Below, in pieces: positions 17,935 to 26,032 of a stretch of DNA of 64,000 bases. Location of the stretch: contig CAWJWO010000017.1 of NCBI GenBank assembly GCA_963846585.1, positions 186,001 through 250,000 on the forward strand, written 5' to 3'. Made by a program: the position numbers and the translations under genes. A model generated the notes under the pieces. That model did no database searches, was not told the DNA's origin, and saw only the letters and a list, made by a program, of their open reading frames with translations. Within the stretch, counting starts at the first letter, position 1, and each line of letters starts with the position of its first letter. Source of the DNA: JAAUTT01 sp963846585 (GTDB lineage: Bacteria > Bacteroidota > Bacteroidia > Bacteroidales > JAAUTT01).

Positions 17935-20310
17935 TTAAAATCCATGTTTAGGCTTAATGTCCGCTTCTTCATTCATGCGGTCAATTTTTATCCTTTTTTT
18001 TCCTGAACTGAATTGATAACTTATATTAAACCACACCGGTATAGTTGACATATTTATCAGTCCTTTATAATGACTGTTAAAATCAGGGCTTTCTATGTCC
18101 GAACCCTGATACACAAAGGTTCTGTTAAACAAAAAAGCACTTTTCATCCCTAATTTTATTTTTTTGTTGCAGGTTTTTTCTATAGACACGAAATAAAGTG
18201 GATCACAATAGGTATTTCCCTGGATATTATTGTGAGGAGTCGCATATTGAAAAACAAATGAAAATGCCCAATTATGTTTAAATGACAAAATTGCAGACAG
18301 TCCTGATTCATAACATGGGTTATGCCGGTTCATAATACCATATTGTTTGGCAAGGTTATTACTTTCAGTGTATTCTTCATATAAACGAACATATGGGTTC
18401 ATCGTTACAATGCCAAATTTTATCGATCCTAAGAACTGTAAACCAATATACTGCATAGTACCTGAATTCCGGACCTGCGTTTCAAATGCATTGGTGTCAT
18501 TTATAAACGTCAAGTTATTAATAACACCACTGGCAGTATTATAAAATAACCGTGATGAAAAATAATTGCTATTGAACTGGATTGAATGTTCAATAAAGAA
18601 ATTATAGTGGCTTTCAGGTTTAAGAAGCGGATTACCCTGGTATACCGTATAAGGATCACTAATAGAGATATAGGGATTTAACTGGTAGATAGTAGGCCGG
18701 TCAATCGAGCTATTACAGGCGAGTTGAAAATGCTGGCTGCCAGTAAGGCTATACTGAATAGATATATCCGGCAGGAAAGTCAGAAGGGAACTGCTGAAAC
18801 TGTTTTTAAGTGTTGAAACTGATTTTTCTACCCTTAATCCGGCCAGAACGCTAATTTTACTATTTTGATAGAAAATTGAAGCATAGGTGGCAAAAATTTT
18901 TTCAAAATAATGAAAATTACTTGAGTGTCTGTCCTCCAATTCCTGGATCTTGGCTTTTATGCCGATGCTAGCCTTCAGTTTATCAAAAAGAGGTGTATTA
19001 AAGTCCAGTTTAATTACAGAAAATGTTTGATTTGGCTTTACAATATTCATTAAAGTATCCGTGGTATTTCCAGTACCTTCAGATATATAATCCGTTGAAT
19101 TATTTGCTTTGAGTTTAAAATTATTAATATCCAGCGTAATATTCTGACCTTCGTTATTGAATAAATGCTTATAAAATAGCGAATAATAATTACTGGCATT
19201 TATGTTAAAATCCTCCTTTTTAGCATTCCATAGGATGATTTTGCTGCCAACCATTTGAGCATCCACATTACCACTGCGACCGTCTGAAAACAGATTGTAA
19301 TATCCATAGAAATTTACCTGGTCATGAGCACCTAATAAATAATCGAAACCATAATGAAATTTGTGTGACCAGTCTTTCTGATTGACATATTGATCCGAGG
19401 TAATACTTGCAGCATTTGAATTACTAAAAATGTTTCTTGAGGAGGATTCATGAACATCGAAATAAATCATATCACCGTTGTAAGAGGTGTAAAAATTCAG
19501 CTTTTTAAATCCATAGCTAAAACTATACATAGGAAAGAGATATACTTCGGAAGTTGACGAAGGAATTTCTGCATATATTTGACCATTAAAACCAACATCC
19601 CGGTCCTTCTTTAAAATGATATTGATTATGCCTGTTGCATTTCCATCATAATTTGAAGGAGGAGCACTAATTACTTCCACCTTGTCTATTTGATCAGGAT
19701 TGAGCTGACTTATGAAGCTCCTGTCACGTTCCTTACCATCCACATAAATCACCACATTCTTGCTGCCCTGTAATGATACTTTTTGTTCAAGGTCAAATTG
19801 TATTCCGGGGATGAGTTTAAGTACATCTACTCCTGTACCGGAAACTTCAAGCATCTTTTGGGTAATAAAAAAGGTGGTTTTGTTATTTTCCGATTTTGCT
19901 TTCAACCGGTCTCCAAAAATTTCAGTTTCCTTAATATTGATAGAAACATCTTCTAACAATATGTTGCCTACATCCATTTTTTTTATTCTATCGATCACTA
20001 TCAATTTAAAAGCCGGTTTGTAACCCATTCCGGTTACCAATAGTTTATAGTTGCCAATAGGCACATCCTTAAATGTAAACAATCCGCTTGTATCGCTGTA
20101 TACACTATTAATAGTAACTGACTCAGGTACTCTTAATAAAGATACAACTGCATAAGGAACCGCATCGTTATTTCTTTGATCGATCAGTCTCCCTGTAATT
20201 GATTGATAATCACTTGCTGTAATTCTTATAACACTAAAAATAATTATTATAACAAGAAAGTTTCTTTTTATAATAATCCGTTGAAATACTAATTTAATAA
20301 TCTTTTTCAT
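17935..20310 (-). CDS. TonB-dependent-receptor-like outer membrane protein
   Basis: A 791-residue outer-membrane protein. After a signal/TM segment (FLVIIIIFSVIRITA) comes a CarboxypepD_reg-like domain (ITGRLIDQRNNDAVPYAVVSLL, GLFTFKDVPIGNYKLLVTGMGY; about 38-115), then a plug domain (GVDVLKLIPGIQFDLEQKVSLQGSKNVVIYVDGKERD; PPSNYDGNATGIINIILKK, about 155-240) and a large barrel to the C-terminus, matching the outer-membrane beta-barrel family common in Bacteroidota. These often handle peptides or metals, but the substrate is unknown. It is co-oriented with the LytTR regulator gene upstream (20487-21359), inside island A, and may be its target. Confidence 0.88.
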   Translation of the reverse strand: MKKIIKLVFQRIIIKRNFLVIIIIFSVIRITASDYQSITGRLIDQRNNDAVPYAVVSLLRVPESVTINSVYSDTSGLFTFKDVPIGNYKLLVTGMGYKPAFKLIVIDRIKKMDVGNILLEDVSINIKETEIFGDRLKAKSENNKTTFFITQKMLEVSGTGVDVLKLIPGIQFDLEQKVSLQGSKNVVIYVDGKERDRSFISQLNPDQIDKVEVISAPPSNYDGNATGIINIILKKDRDVGFNGQIYAEIPSSTSEVYLFPMYSFSYGFKKLNFYTSYNGDMIYFDVHESSSRNIFSNSNAASITSDQYVNQKDWSHKFHYGFDYLLGAHDQVNFYGYYNLFSDGRSGNVDAQMVGSKIILWNAKKEDFNINASNYYSLFYKHLFNNEGQNITLDINNFKLKANNSTDYISEGTGNTTDTLMNIVKPNQTFSVIKLDFNTPLFDKLKASIGIKAKIQELEDRHSSNFHYFEKIFATYASIFYQNSKISVLAGLRVEKSVSTLKNSFSSSLLTFLPDISIQYSLTGSQHFQLACNSSIDRPTIYQLNPYISISDPYTVYQGNPLLKPESHYNFFIEHSIQFNSNYFSSRLFYNTASGVINNLTFINDTNAFETQVRNSGTMQYIGLQFLGSIKFGIVTMNPYVRLYEEYTESNNLAKQYGIMNRHNPCYESGLSAILSFKHNWAFSFVFQYATPHNNIQGNTYCDPLYFVSIEKTCNKKIKLGMKSAFLFNRTFVYQGSDIESPDFNSHYKGLINMSTIPVWFNISYQFSSGKKRIKIDRMNEEADIKPKHGF

Positions 20311-20486
20311 AGCACTGGTTTATTTTATACCAATGCAAATTGAAGGATTATATATTTGTATTACAACAATTTGGTATATATAGCAAGTTTTTGTTCCCAA
20401 TTGAAACAACCCGGAAAATGAACGACTACTTTTTGTTACCAATGGTAAAATTTTGTTGCCAATGGTACAAATCTGTGACAAAAGGG

Positions 20487-21359
20487 TTATTTAAATTTTT
20501 TTATAAGCTGACTATATTCCTGGGCCCTTTGTCTTGACACCGGAATTTCTACATCCATGCTGTTTACTTTTAGACGATAACCCAATGTATTACCTTTTTG
20601 TGAAAACACTTTATTGACATTCACGATAAAAGCCCGGTGTGTTCTGATAATATATGGAATGGAAGATAATTGCTGTTCAATATTACTGATTGAATTACGT
20701 ATGATTTCTTTTCGGATTTTATGACCCATCTCCAAATAAAAAATCACATAGTTGCCATCTGCCTCAGAATAAATAAATTGACTTGGATAAAAGTGCAATT
20801 CCTCTTTTTTAAGTTTTGATCTGATATGAACGAATGTTTCTGCCTGTTCCTCTAATGATAAATTTGTCGGGGTTTCAAACTGTTCCATTTTACTCGTTAC
20901 AAATAAATATCTTAAATTTGGAAGGGTAATGGAAAGCAACGGCACAATCCCAATCAAAAACGAAATTTTACATGAATCCAGAAAAGTAGCCCAATTCCAT
21001 CTGTTAGCATATTGTTCCAAAATAAAACCTGAAAAATAGACGGTAATCCCCATAACCAAAAGAATAATTACAACGGACAATATTTCTTTTAAAAAGTTCC
21101 ATTCGTCCGCTTTAGAAAAATACCTGATTCTATTAAGTATTTTGATTAATAAGAATGTTGGAATAGATGTAGTGCAAAAATAGATTGCCATGGTGATCTC
21201 AAAGTTGAAAAAACGTGATTCGTGCAATTTTAGAGGTTTGTATAAAGTAGCAAATAAAAAACATAAAAGTGATAAACAAAGCGATCCAAAAATTGGATTC
21301 CTGAGAAGATAGTTTTTTGGAAAATCTTTATTGATTAATGAATACCAATTTTTTATCAT
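20487..21359 (-). CDS. Membrane-anchored LytTR-family transcriptional regulator
   Basis: A 290-residue protein with four hydrophobic segments in the N-terminal half (PIFGSLCLSLLCFLFATLY, TMAIYFCTTSIPTFLLIKIL, EILSVVIILLVMGITVYFSG, FLIGIVPLLSITLPNLRYLF) and a C-terminal LytTR DNA-binding domain (about 190-290: IYSEADGNYVIFYLEMGHKIRKEIIRNSISNIE, IIRTHRAFIVNVNKV, EIPVSRQRAQEYSQLI). LytTR proteins of this shape control nearby genes directly without a receiver domain. It is upstream of and co-oriented with the TonB-like gene, which makes that gene the likely target. Confidence 0.88.
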   Translation of the reverse strand: MIKNWYSLINKDFPKNYLLRNPIFGSLCLSLLCFLFATLYKPLKLHESRFFNFEITMAIYFCTTSIPTFLLIKILNRIRYFSKADEWNFLKEILSVVIILLVMGITVYFSGFILEQYANRWNWATFLDSCKISFLIGIVPLLSITLPNLRYLFVTSKMEQFETPTNLSLEEQAETFVHIRSKLKKEELHFYPSQFIYSEADGNYVIFYLEMGHKIRKEIIRNSISNIEQQLSSIPYIIRTHRAFIVNVNKVFSQKGNTLGYRLKVNSMDVEIPVSRQRAQEYSQLIKKFK

Positions 21360-21587
21360 CTTATTGTCTAATTGGTATATGCCGTATCATTCAAATAAAT
21401 GGATCTGTTTATTCTGTTAATTTTCATGTGGTTTGAAAACATTAATTGTATCAAATTGTAAAAATACCGATTTTAGTTAACTTTACATAACGATACTTCT
21501 TGCTGTTTTAAGAGCTTGTGTCTTAAACGGTGGACTTTGAAAAATGGTGTATTCCATCTGCTTGATATACTGGACATTGGAGAATTA

Positions 21588-21610
21588 GGTTCGACTCCCT
21601 CCAGATCCAC
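21588..21610 (+). other. att2: second copy of the ssrA 3' end
   Basis: GGTTCGACTCCCTCCAGA then TCCAC: identical to att1 except one base (C to A). It marks the boundary between island A and cassette B. Confidence 0.85.
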
Positions 21611-21621
21611 TTGTAAAATGA

Positions 21622-21650
21622 TCTGATTCAAGTAATTAGAGTCTTTTTAT
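21622..21650 (+). terminator. Weak terminator hairpin following att2
   Basis: TCTGATT (21622-21628) and AATTAGA (21634-21640) form a 7-bp stem with one G-U pair, followed by GTCTTTTTATTCTTT. The region resembles a decayed version of the terminator after att4 (shared TTGTAAA start and AATTAGAGTC-like arm). Confidence 0.45.
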
Positions 21651-21754
21651 TCTTTCAAATCAATCATTTTAATCCTATTAGGTAACCGTCGGGATGGATA
21701 TATAGTAAAAAATCAAAATGGATTCAATTAATAATATGAGATCTATTGGAAAAA

Positions 21755-21978
21755 ACCGGTACCAATAACCAAATAAAATCGGAGTGAAATGATCATCACT
21801 CTTATTATCTTTATAGCTCTTCCTGACAGTAAAACATAATCAATAAAAACCAGCGAAATCTGGTCAGCCAGTCCGGCTTTTCAACAAAAATGTCTGAACT
21901 GGGATTTGTGTGATTTTTTTAGATGATGTGATTAAAAAATCCCAAAATCACCTAATCCAAAAAATCCCAGTTCAGACA
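21755..21978. repeat. Cassette repeat: shared leader plus 88-bp hairpin
   Basis: 21755-21830 resembles 23469-23550 (both GGTACCAATAACC-A...AAAAT). 21831-21882 contains CGAAATCTGGTCAGCCAGTC and is repeated at 23551-23602 and 30541-30592. 21891-21978 has perfect 17-bp inverted ends (TGTCTGAACTGGGATTT / AAATCCCAGTTCAGACA) and is repeated at 30602-30688. No coding potential. This is most of the 1.05-kb gap after island A. Confidence 0.8.
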
Positions 21979-22068
21979 ACTGATCGAGCTATTTGACAAC
22001 AGGCTTGAAATTACCAGTCCGGATTATTTGCCATATAGTAATAATAACGATAAATTTGAGGAAGATGA

Positions 22069-22331
22069 ATTTTCAATTTTGAAATATTATCCAATTTTTA
22101 TAATACCAATTTGTCATCTTACATTAAACTTCAAAAACTGAATTACTTTAAAATTTTTTATTCATCCATAAATTCACCAATGATTGAAACGTTAATCTCA
22201 CTTTAAAGTTTTAATACTACAGGATCAGATTTTTATTATATATGGTCAAATTCCCTGTATACATAACCCATTCATTTGATCTCAAATGTTTTCCTAAAAC
22301 TTCTTGATTAGCTTGATAAATTATAAATGAA
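22069..22331 (-). pseudogene. Decayed copy of the 89-residue protein at 26033-26302
   Basis: On the minus strand the DNA is nearly colinear with the intact gene at 26033-26302 (for example both share ATAACCCATTCATTTGATC and CAAATGTTTTCCTA), but base substitutions and single-base length changes break the frame and its start. It lies downstream of the HEPN gene in cassette B, whereas the intact copy is in cassette D, showing that cassettes share cargo by descent. Confidence 0.75.
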
Positions 22332-22412
22332 CTGGGCAATTTTATTTACCTATTAAAAATTATTGAAGTTAAATACAAAATATCCGAAACTGATAGTTTA
22401 GCTGTTGACAGA

Positions 22413-22802
22413 TTAATTAATATTCCTTTTTATCACTTCCAAAAATTCCTTTACCTGTTGGATTAGTGGCATTGCAATTATCTCATCGTAATCAAACAAA
22501 TCTCCGTAATCACCTTTTTGCCTGTAATCAAATAATTTTGAGAAAAGTTGACCGTAGAGTTTGTCAATTTTACCAGTTTTTATAAAATATAGTCCAAATT
22601 GAGTCCTGACCCCATCGTGAGACTGGGTTTCAATATTATATTTTAATAAAAGTGCAATCACTGCATAGAAACATGAATAATATAACCTGTTAATCACAGC
22701 ATTCCACCTACCATTCTCAGCTAAAATTAATGCTTCCTCTAATGATTCCTCAGCCCTATGAAACCGGTATTGAATATATTCATCACGATTACCAATTGTC
22801 AT
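22413..22802 (-). CDS. HEPN-domain protein, partner of an MNT nucleotidyltransferase
   Basis: A 129-residue HEPN protein (helical; AEESLEEALILAENGRWNAVINRLYYSCFYAVIALLLKYN). Its start overlaps the stop of the MNT gene by 4 bp, the classical HEPN/MNT toxin-antitoxin arrangement in which HEPN is an RNase toxin and MNT silences it by nucleotidylation. The usual Rx4-6H motif reads R-LYYSCF-Y here: Arg is kept but the His position is Tyr. Other His residues (SHDG) follow. Either this subfamily uses a variant active site or the protein is not an RNase. Located in cassette B. Confidence 0.85.
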   Translation of the reverse strand: MTIGNRDEYIQYRFHRAEESLEEALILAENGRWNAVINRLYYSCFYAVIALLLKYNIETQSHDGVRTQFGLYFIKTGKIDKLYGQLFSKLFDYRQKGDYGDLFDYDEIIAMPLIQQVKEFLEVIKRNIN

Positions 22803-23113
22803 AACATAATACCCTCACTATTAACATTTTTATATAACGGACTATAAATCAATGTATTTTTCCAATAATCTTTAGAATATACAAAAGAAGAAATAATTTG
22901 TCCAGATTCCAGTTCGATATCATACAAATCTTCTCTAAATTTATCTTCTATTTCGTTGGTAACCAGAATTGCATCTACAAGTATTAATATATCCCAATCA
23001 GAATCAGGTCGAAAATCACCTCTTGCGCGTGAACCAAAAAGATAAGCAACAGCGTTAGGATCCTTTTTGTGTATCGTCTCCTTAATCTTATTTTTTAACT
23101 GAATTTGATCCAT
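22799..23113 (-). CDS. MNT-type minimal nucleotidyltransferase, probable antitoxin
   Basis: A 104-residue nucleotidyltransferase-fold protein with the signature GSRARGDFRPDSDWDILILVD (about 27-47), containing the GS motif and the DxD metal-binding pair. In HEPN/MNT systems such proteins add nucleotides to the HEPN toxin. It is the first gene of a two-gene operon, with a TAnnTTTG element 20 bp upstream (23133-23140, minus strand), and overlaps the HEPN gene by 4 bp. A remnant of this gene's start and promoter is also found at 26347-26415. Confidence 0.9.
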   Translation of the reverse strand: MDQIQLKNKIKETIHKKDPNAVAYLFGSRARGDFRPDSDWDILILVDAILVTNEIEDKFREDLYDIELESGQIISSFVYSKDYWKNTLIYSPLYKNVNSEGIML

Positions 23114-23132
23114 AGCAATAATTTATTCAAAT

Positions 23133-23140
23133 CAAAGGTA
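23133..23140 (-). promoter_or_regulatory. TAnnTTTG -7 element of the MNT/HEPN operon
   Basis: TACCTTTG on the minus strand, 20 bp before the MNT start codon. The equivalent position before the gene at 26302 carries TAACTTTG (26378-26385). Confidence 0.6.
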
Positions 23141-23222
23141 CAAAACTATATGATAATTGTAATCCGTCTTGTTAAACAAATATAAATCTACCTGTAATCA
23201 AAAAAAAATATCAACATCCATC

Positions 23223-23244
23223 CGGTGAACAAAACGGTGAACAA
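23223..23244. promoter_or_regulatory. Direct repeat of CGGTGAACAA, probable integrase arm sites
   Basis: Two CGGTGAACAA copies at 23223-23232 and 23235-23244, 12 bp apart, about 50 bp before att3. The same arrangement is at 28271/28283 before att5 and the decamer also lies next to att1. Confidence 0.6.
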
Positions 23245-23294
23245 AAAATTTTAGCCTTTTACAACAATCTGATTTATTGTTAAATATAAAGATA

Positions 23295-23317
23295 GGTCCG
23301 ACTCCCTCCAGCTCCAC
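23295..23317 (+). other. att3: third copy of the ssrA 3' end
   Basis: GGTCCGACTCCCTCCAGC then TCCAC: one change from att1 (T to C). It separates cassette B from cassette C. Confidence 0.85.
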
Positions 23318-23320
23318 TGT

Positions 23321-23351
23321 AACCACCTGATTGTCATGGTGGTTATTTTTT
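23321..23351 (+). terminator. Terminator hairpin following att3
   Basis: AACCACC (23321-23327) pairs with GGTGGTT (23338-23344), followed by ATTTTTTT. Different in sequence from the terminators after att1 and att4 but at the same distance from the core. Confidence 0.75.
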
Positions 23352-23468
23352 TAATACACGTGTACCTAAAGCATATTTGACATTTCCGCTAATACGGTGA
23401 ATAATTATGTTTTTCGCCTTAATATTTACGGTGTTTATTTTTTATTGCCAATATTGTGATTACTTGAA

Positions 23469-23602
23469 AAATAGGTACCAATAACCAGGTAAAATCCGAG
23501 TAAAATGACCTCCACTGATATTATCTAAACCTCCTTTAATTCCTGCCAGTTAAACATAATCAATAAATACCGGCGAAATCTGGTCAGCTAGCCCGGCTTT
23601 TC
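23469..23602. repeat. Cassette repeat, partial copy in cassette C
   Basis: Similar to 21755-21882 in cassette B, including the CGAAATCTGGTCAGCTAGCC block, but lacking the 88-bp hairpin. It occupies much of the gap between att3 and the UPF0175 gene; otherwise I see nothing in 23352-23788. Confidence 0.75.
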
Positions 23603-23788
23603 AATTAAATGAATCAATTTTATTACATACTTAAGATCAATTTATATTAGTTATCCCTTATGGAGTAATTTAAATGAATTAAATATGCAAATAAACTTGA
23701 AACTCAGTCCTTTGACGATTGATATAATTTAATTAATTTTGTTAAAAGTTTTGATTTTGATAACAACTGTTTTATAATTAATATAATT

Positions 23789-24007
23789 ATGAAGACATTA
23801 ACAATAAATATTCCTGATACAGTAAATGATAATGAAGTAAAGATGCAACTGGCAGCACAACTATTTGAAAAAGGGATATTATCATCTGGCCAGGCTGCAG
23901 ATTTGGCCGGAATTTCCAAAAGAGAATTTATAGAAAGCGCTGGAAAATATGGCGTATCAATTTTTGGTGAGTCAATGGAAGACCTTAAAAAATTGTTAGA
24001 TGGATAA
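23789..24007 (+). CDS. UPF0175-family small protein, probable antitoxin
   Basis: A 72-residue protein of UPF0175 type: KTLTINIPDTV at the start, AAQLFEKGILSSGQAADLAGISKREFIESAGKYGVSIFGES in the middle, with a helix-turn-helix-like segment (SSGQAADLAGISKREF). It overlaps the following DUF3368 PIN gene by 8 bp, which is the standard arrangement of these two families and suggests an antitoxin-toxin pair with translational coupling. Located in cassette C, the smallest of the array. Confidence 0.88.
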   Translation: MKTLTINIPDTVNDNEVKMQLAAQLFEKGILSSGQAADLAGISKREFIESAGKYGVSIFGESMEDLKKLLDG

Positions 24008-24458
24008 AATAATAATCTCAGATACAAGTTGCCTAATTGCTTTACAAAATATAGGATTGTTAAATCTTCTGAAAGATTTATATCAGGAGATTCTTATTTC
24101 TAACGAAGTTAAAAATGAGTTTGATTCAGTTTTGCCTGGTTGGATTATTGTTTTGGAAGTTAAGAACAAAGAAAAAATAGCTGAAATTGAAAAAAAATTG
24201 GATAAAGGTGAAGCAAGTTCTATTGCTTTGGCGCTCGAGATAAAAGATTCAATTCTCATAATTGATGAATTAAAAGGCAGAAAAATTGCTCAGGCCTTTA
24301 ATATAGAAATAATAGGAACCATTGGAATAATCGTACTTGCAGATAAACGAGGATTAATAAATGATGTATTGAGTATAATCTTAAAGTTGGTAAATAAGGG
24401 ATTCAGATTATCAGATCAATTAATTGATCAATTGATAGAAAAATATAGTAAAAAATAA
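24000..24458 (+). CDS. DUF3368 / PIN-domain protein, probable toxin
   Basis: A 152-residue PIN-fold protein: IIISDTSCLIALQNIGLLNLLKDLY (first acidic residue D8), SNEVKNEFD, LDKGEASSIALALE (second acidic residue), ILIIDELKGRKIAQAFNIEIIGTIGIIVLADKRGLI (third acidic residues). This is the DUF3368 pattern. PIN toxins cleave RNA; the predicted activity here rests on the family. The start overlaps the UPF0175 gene by 8 bp. The gene is almost all of the coding content of cassette C. Confidence 0.88.
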   Translation: MDKIIISDTSCLIALQNIGLLNLLKDLYQEILISNEVKNEFDSVLPGWIIVLEVKNKEKIAEIEKKLDKGEASSIALALEIKDSILIIDELKGRKIAQAFNIEIIGTIGIIVLADKRGLINDVLSIILKLVNKGFRLSDQLIDQLIEKYSKK

Positions 24459-24608
24459 GTTTATCTACTTTTATAATAATCCGGCCAGTAAATACCAATT
24501 CCATTATATATTATAAATTTTATTTTCAACCACCATTCAGTTGACAATTCGGTGGATTAAAAAAATGACTATTTATATCAATCTTATTTATAATTAAATA
24601 TAAAGATA

Positions 24609-24631
24609 GGTTCGACTCCCTCCAGCTCCAC
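24609..24631 (+). other. att4: fourth copy of the ssrA 3' end
   Basis: GGTTCGACTCCCTCCAGC then TCCAC: identical to att1 over all 23 bp. It separates cassettes C and D. Upstream, TTGACAATTCGGTGGATTAA (about 24541-24560) looks like a decayed form of the paired CGGTGAACAA arm sites. Confidence 0.88.
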
Positions 24632-24635
24632 TTGT

Positions 24636-24680
24636 AAATGACTCTAATTAAAGTTGTTAGAGTCATTTATCTATCTTTTT
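24636..24680 (+). terminator. Terminator hairpin following att4
   Basis: A perfect 12-bp stem, AAATGACTCTAA (24636-24647) with TTAGAGTCATTT (24657-24668), followed by a T-rich run. The PIN gene converging from the right ends at 24667, so the hairpin may also end that transcript. Confidence 0.8.
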
Positions 24681-25113
24681 TATGAATCATTTGGCATAAT
24701 TCGGATGTTGAAACAAATTTAGTCCATCCCTTTTTTATAAGACCGTTTTGAAGAACCTTGTCCCCGCTCCATAACCTGCCATGAATATGATTTGTCATTG
24801 CCACAAACTCAGTGTCATCTATATCAATATCTTCCAACATATCCTGGGTATTAACAAAAACTTTCGATGGAATCAGGTTGGCTTCAATTAAACGAATTTT
24901 CCCAGTTATTAAGGAAATTGATTTATTTATTTCAACTTCAGTATATTCAGCTAGTCGTTTTAGTTTATCTTTATGCTCTTCAATTTCTAAAACCAATAAA
25001 TCCGTAGAATAGAAATGCAATTTTGATTTAGGGTGAAGAATAATCATTGCAATTATGCTATTAGTGTTAAGAATCGCACTAAAAGCAATGTTCGTATCCA
25101 CAATTATTCTCAT
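24667..25113 (-). CDS. PIN-domain protein, probable VapC-like toxin
   Basis: A 148-residue PIN-domain protein starting MRIIVDTNIAFSAIL (catalytic D6 in VDTN), with a mid acidic residue (LVLEIEEH), and DIDIDDTEFVAMTNHIHGRLWSGDKVL, which carries the later acidic residues (DDxEFV and SGDK). This is the pattern of predicted PIN nucleases of the PIN_3-like group. Its start overlaps the preceding small gene by 4 bp on the same strand. It opens cassette D, directly beside the att4 terminator. Confidence 0.87.
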   Translation of the reverse strand: MRIIVDTNIAFSAILNTNSIIAMIILHPKSKLHFYSTDLLVLEIEEHKDKLKRLAEYTEVEINKSISLITGKIRLIEANLIPSKVFVNTQDMLEDIDIDDTEFVAMTNHIHGRLWSGDKVLQNGLIKKGWTKFVSTSELCQMIHKKDR

Positions 25114-25313
25114 TTAATAAGCATTCCCTTTCTTTTATTCCAGCGTCCTTTTTTAATTTGATTAACCAACAAATCAACATCAGGTTGCGTTGCTTTAGAT
25201 TTACGTGTAACCTCTTTATAAAGAAACCAATTAGTTAAATCTTGAAGTTCATCAATATTTATATCCCCTGGAAGCCGGATAATGATCTCGCTATTTGTCC
25301 TTTCAATTATCAT
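25110..25313 (-). CDS. Small protein upstream of PIN toxin, probable antitoxin
   Basis: 67 residues from the ATG at 25313: IIERTNSEIIIRLPGDINIDELQDLTNWFLYKEVTRKSKATQPDVDLLVNQIKKGRWNKRKGML. An in-frame ATG at 25346 would add 11 residues, but a TAnnTTTG promoter element (25328-25335, minus strand) lies inside that extension, so the shorter form is preferred. The C-terminal KKGRWNKRK is a basic tail that could bind the PIN active site or DNA. The 4-bp overlap with the PIN gene indicates an antitoxin-toxin operon. No family name recognised. Confidence 0.75.
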   Translation of the reverse strand: MIIERTNSEIIIRLPGDINIDELQDLTNWFLYKEVTRKSKATQPDVDLLVNQIKKGRWNKRKGMLIK

Positions 25314-25327
25314 AGAAATACTTTTTA

Positions 25328-25335
25328 CAAATATA
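25328..25335 (-). promoter_or_regulatory. TAnnTTTG -7 element of the PIN operon
   Basis: TATATTTG on the minus strand, 14 bp upstream of the preferred antitoxin start at 25313. Confidence 0.5.
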
Positions 25336-25444
25336 TGCAATTCCATGAAACCTTATGCCATATATTTAAGTCAACCAACAGTTTTACAGAAAAATAATTA
25401 TCAACAGCCATCTTGGATAATCAATTTTTAATTTACCTCCTGTC

Positions 25445-25969
25445 CTATATATCTTCTTGTTCCAATTCCTTTCTTAATTCCTCCCATGACTTCAGTTTTT
25501 CTTTCTTTTCTTCTTCGGTCATGTTTTCAATTTCTTCAACGGCATCTTTAATCCTTTTGATTTCAGTCTGAATATATTTTTCATCAAAACCCACAAATGT
25601 CATTTCATAGAGGCAATGAGAAATAATTTCGAGCTCATTAAATGTTTTAAGCGTATTTGGGTCTATTTCCATTCCAAGCCATTCATTCCATGGAGTAAAT
25701 TCAATAGCAAGAGAATTAGTGAATTCCTCTGTATTATTATTTGGATTGTTATAATATCCCGATACATTTATATAATCAGTTTGGCCATAATCGTCTTTTT
25801 CCCAACTTATAATAATAGAAACATCGGTTTCTTCCGGTTGTAAGTTCTTTAGCTTGTTAAAGACTTCTTCGTAGCCAGTAATGTTTTTTTTTTCATCGGA
25901 ATACAAACTTAACAGCACCAATTCAATGCTTAGCCAGCTGTTACTTTTTATGATTTCTCCAAATTTCAT
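25445..25969 (-). CDS. Small acidic cytoplasmic protein, resembling DUF6557
   Basis: 174 residues without signal peptide or membrane segment. Features: IELVLLSLYSDEKKNITGYEEVFNKL, a conserved-looking EFTPWNEWLGMEID segment (about 110-123), ISHCLYEMTFVGFDEKYIQ, and a charged helical C-terminus (MTEEEKKEKLKSWEELRKELEQ). By memory this matches the DUF6557 family; function is unknown. It stands between the PIN pair and another small gene in cassette D, all on the minus strand. Small acidic proteins of this sort are common cargo of genomic islands. Confidence 0.6.
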   Translation of the reverse strand: MKFGEIIKSNSWLSIELVLLSLYSDEKKNITGYEEVFNKLKNLQPEETDVSIIISWEKDDYGQTDYINVSGYYNNPNNNTEEFTNSLAIEFTPWNEWLGMEIDPNTLKTFNELEIISHCLYEMTFVGFDEKYIQTEIKRIKDAVEEIENMTEEEKKEKLKSWEELRKELEQEDI

Positions 25970-26032
25970 TTTATTCTATTCGATAAACTCTAAACTATAA
26001 TAAATTAAACAAATTGTTAAGAATATGAATTT

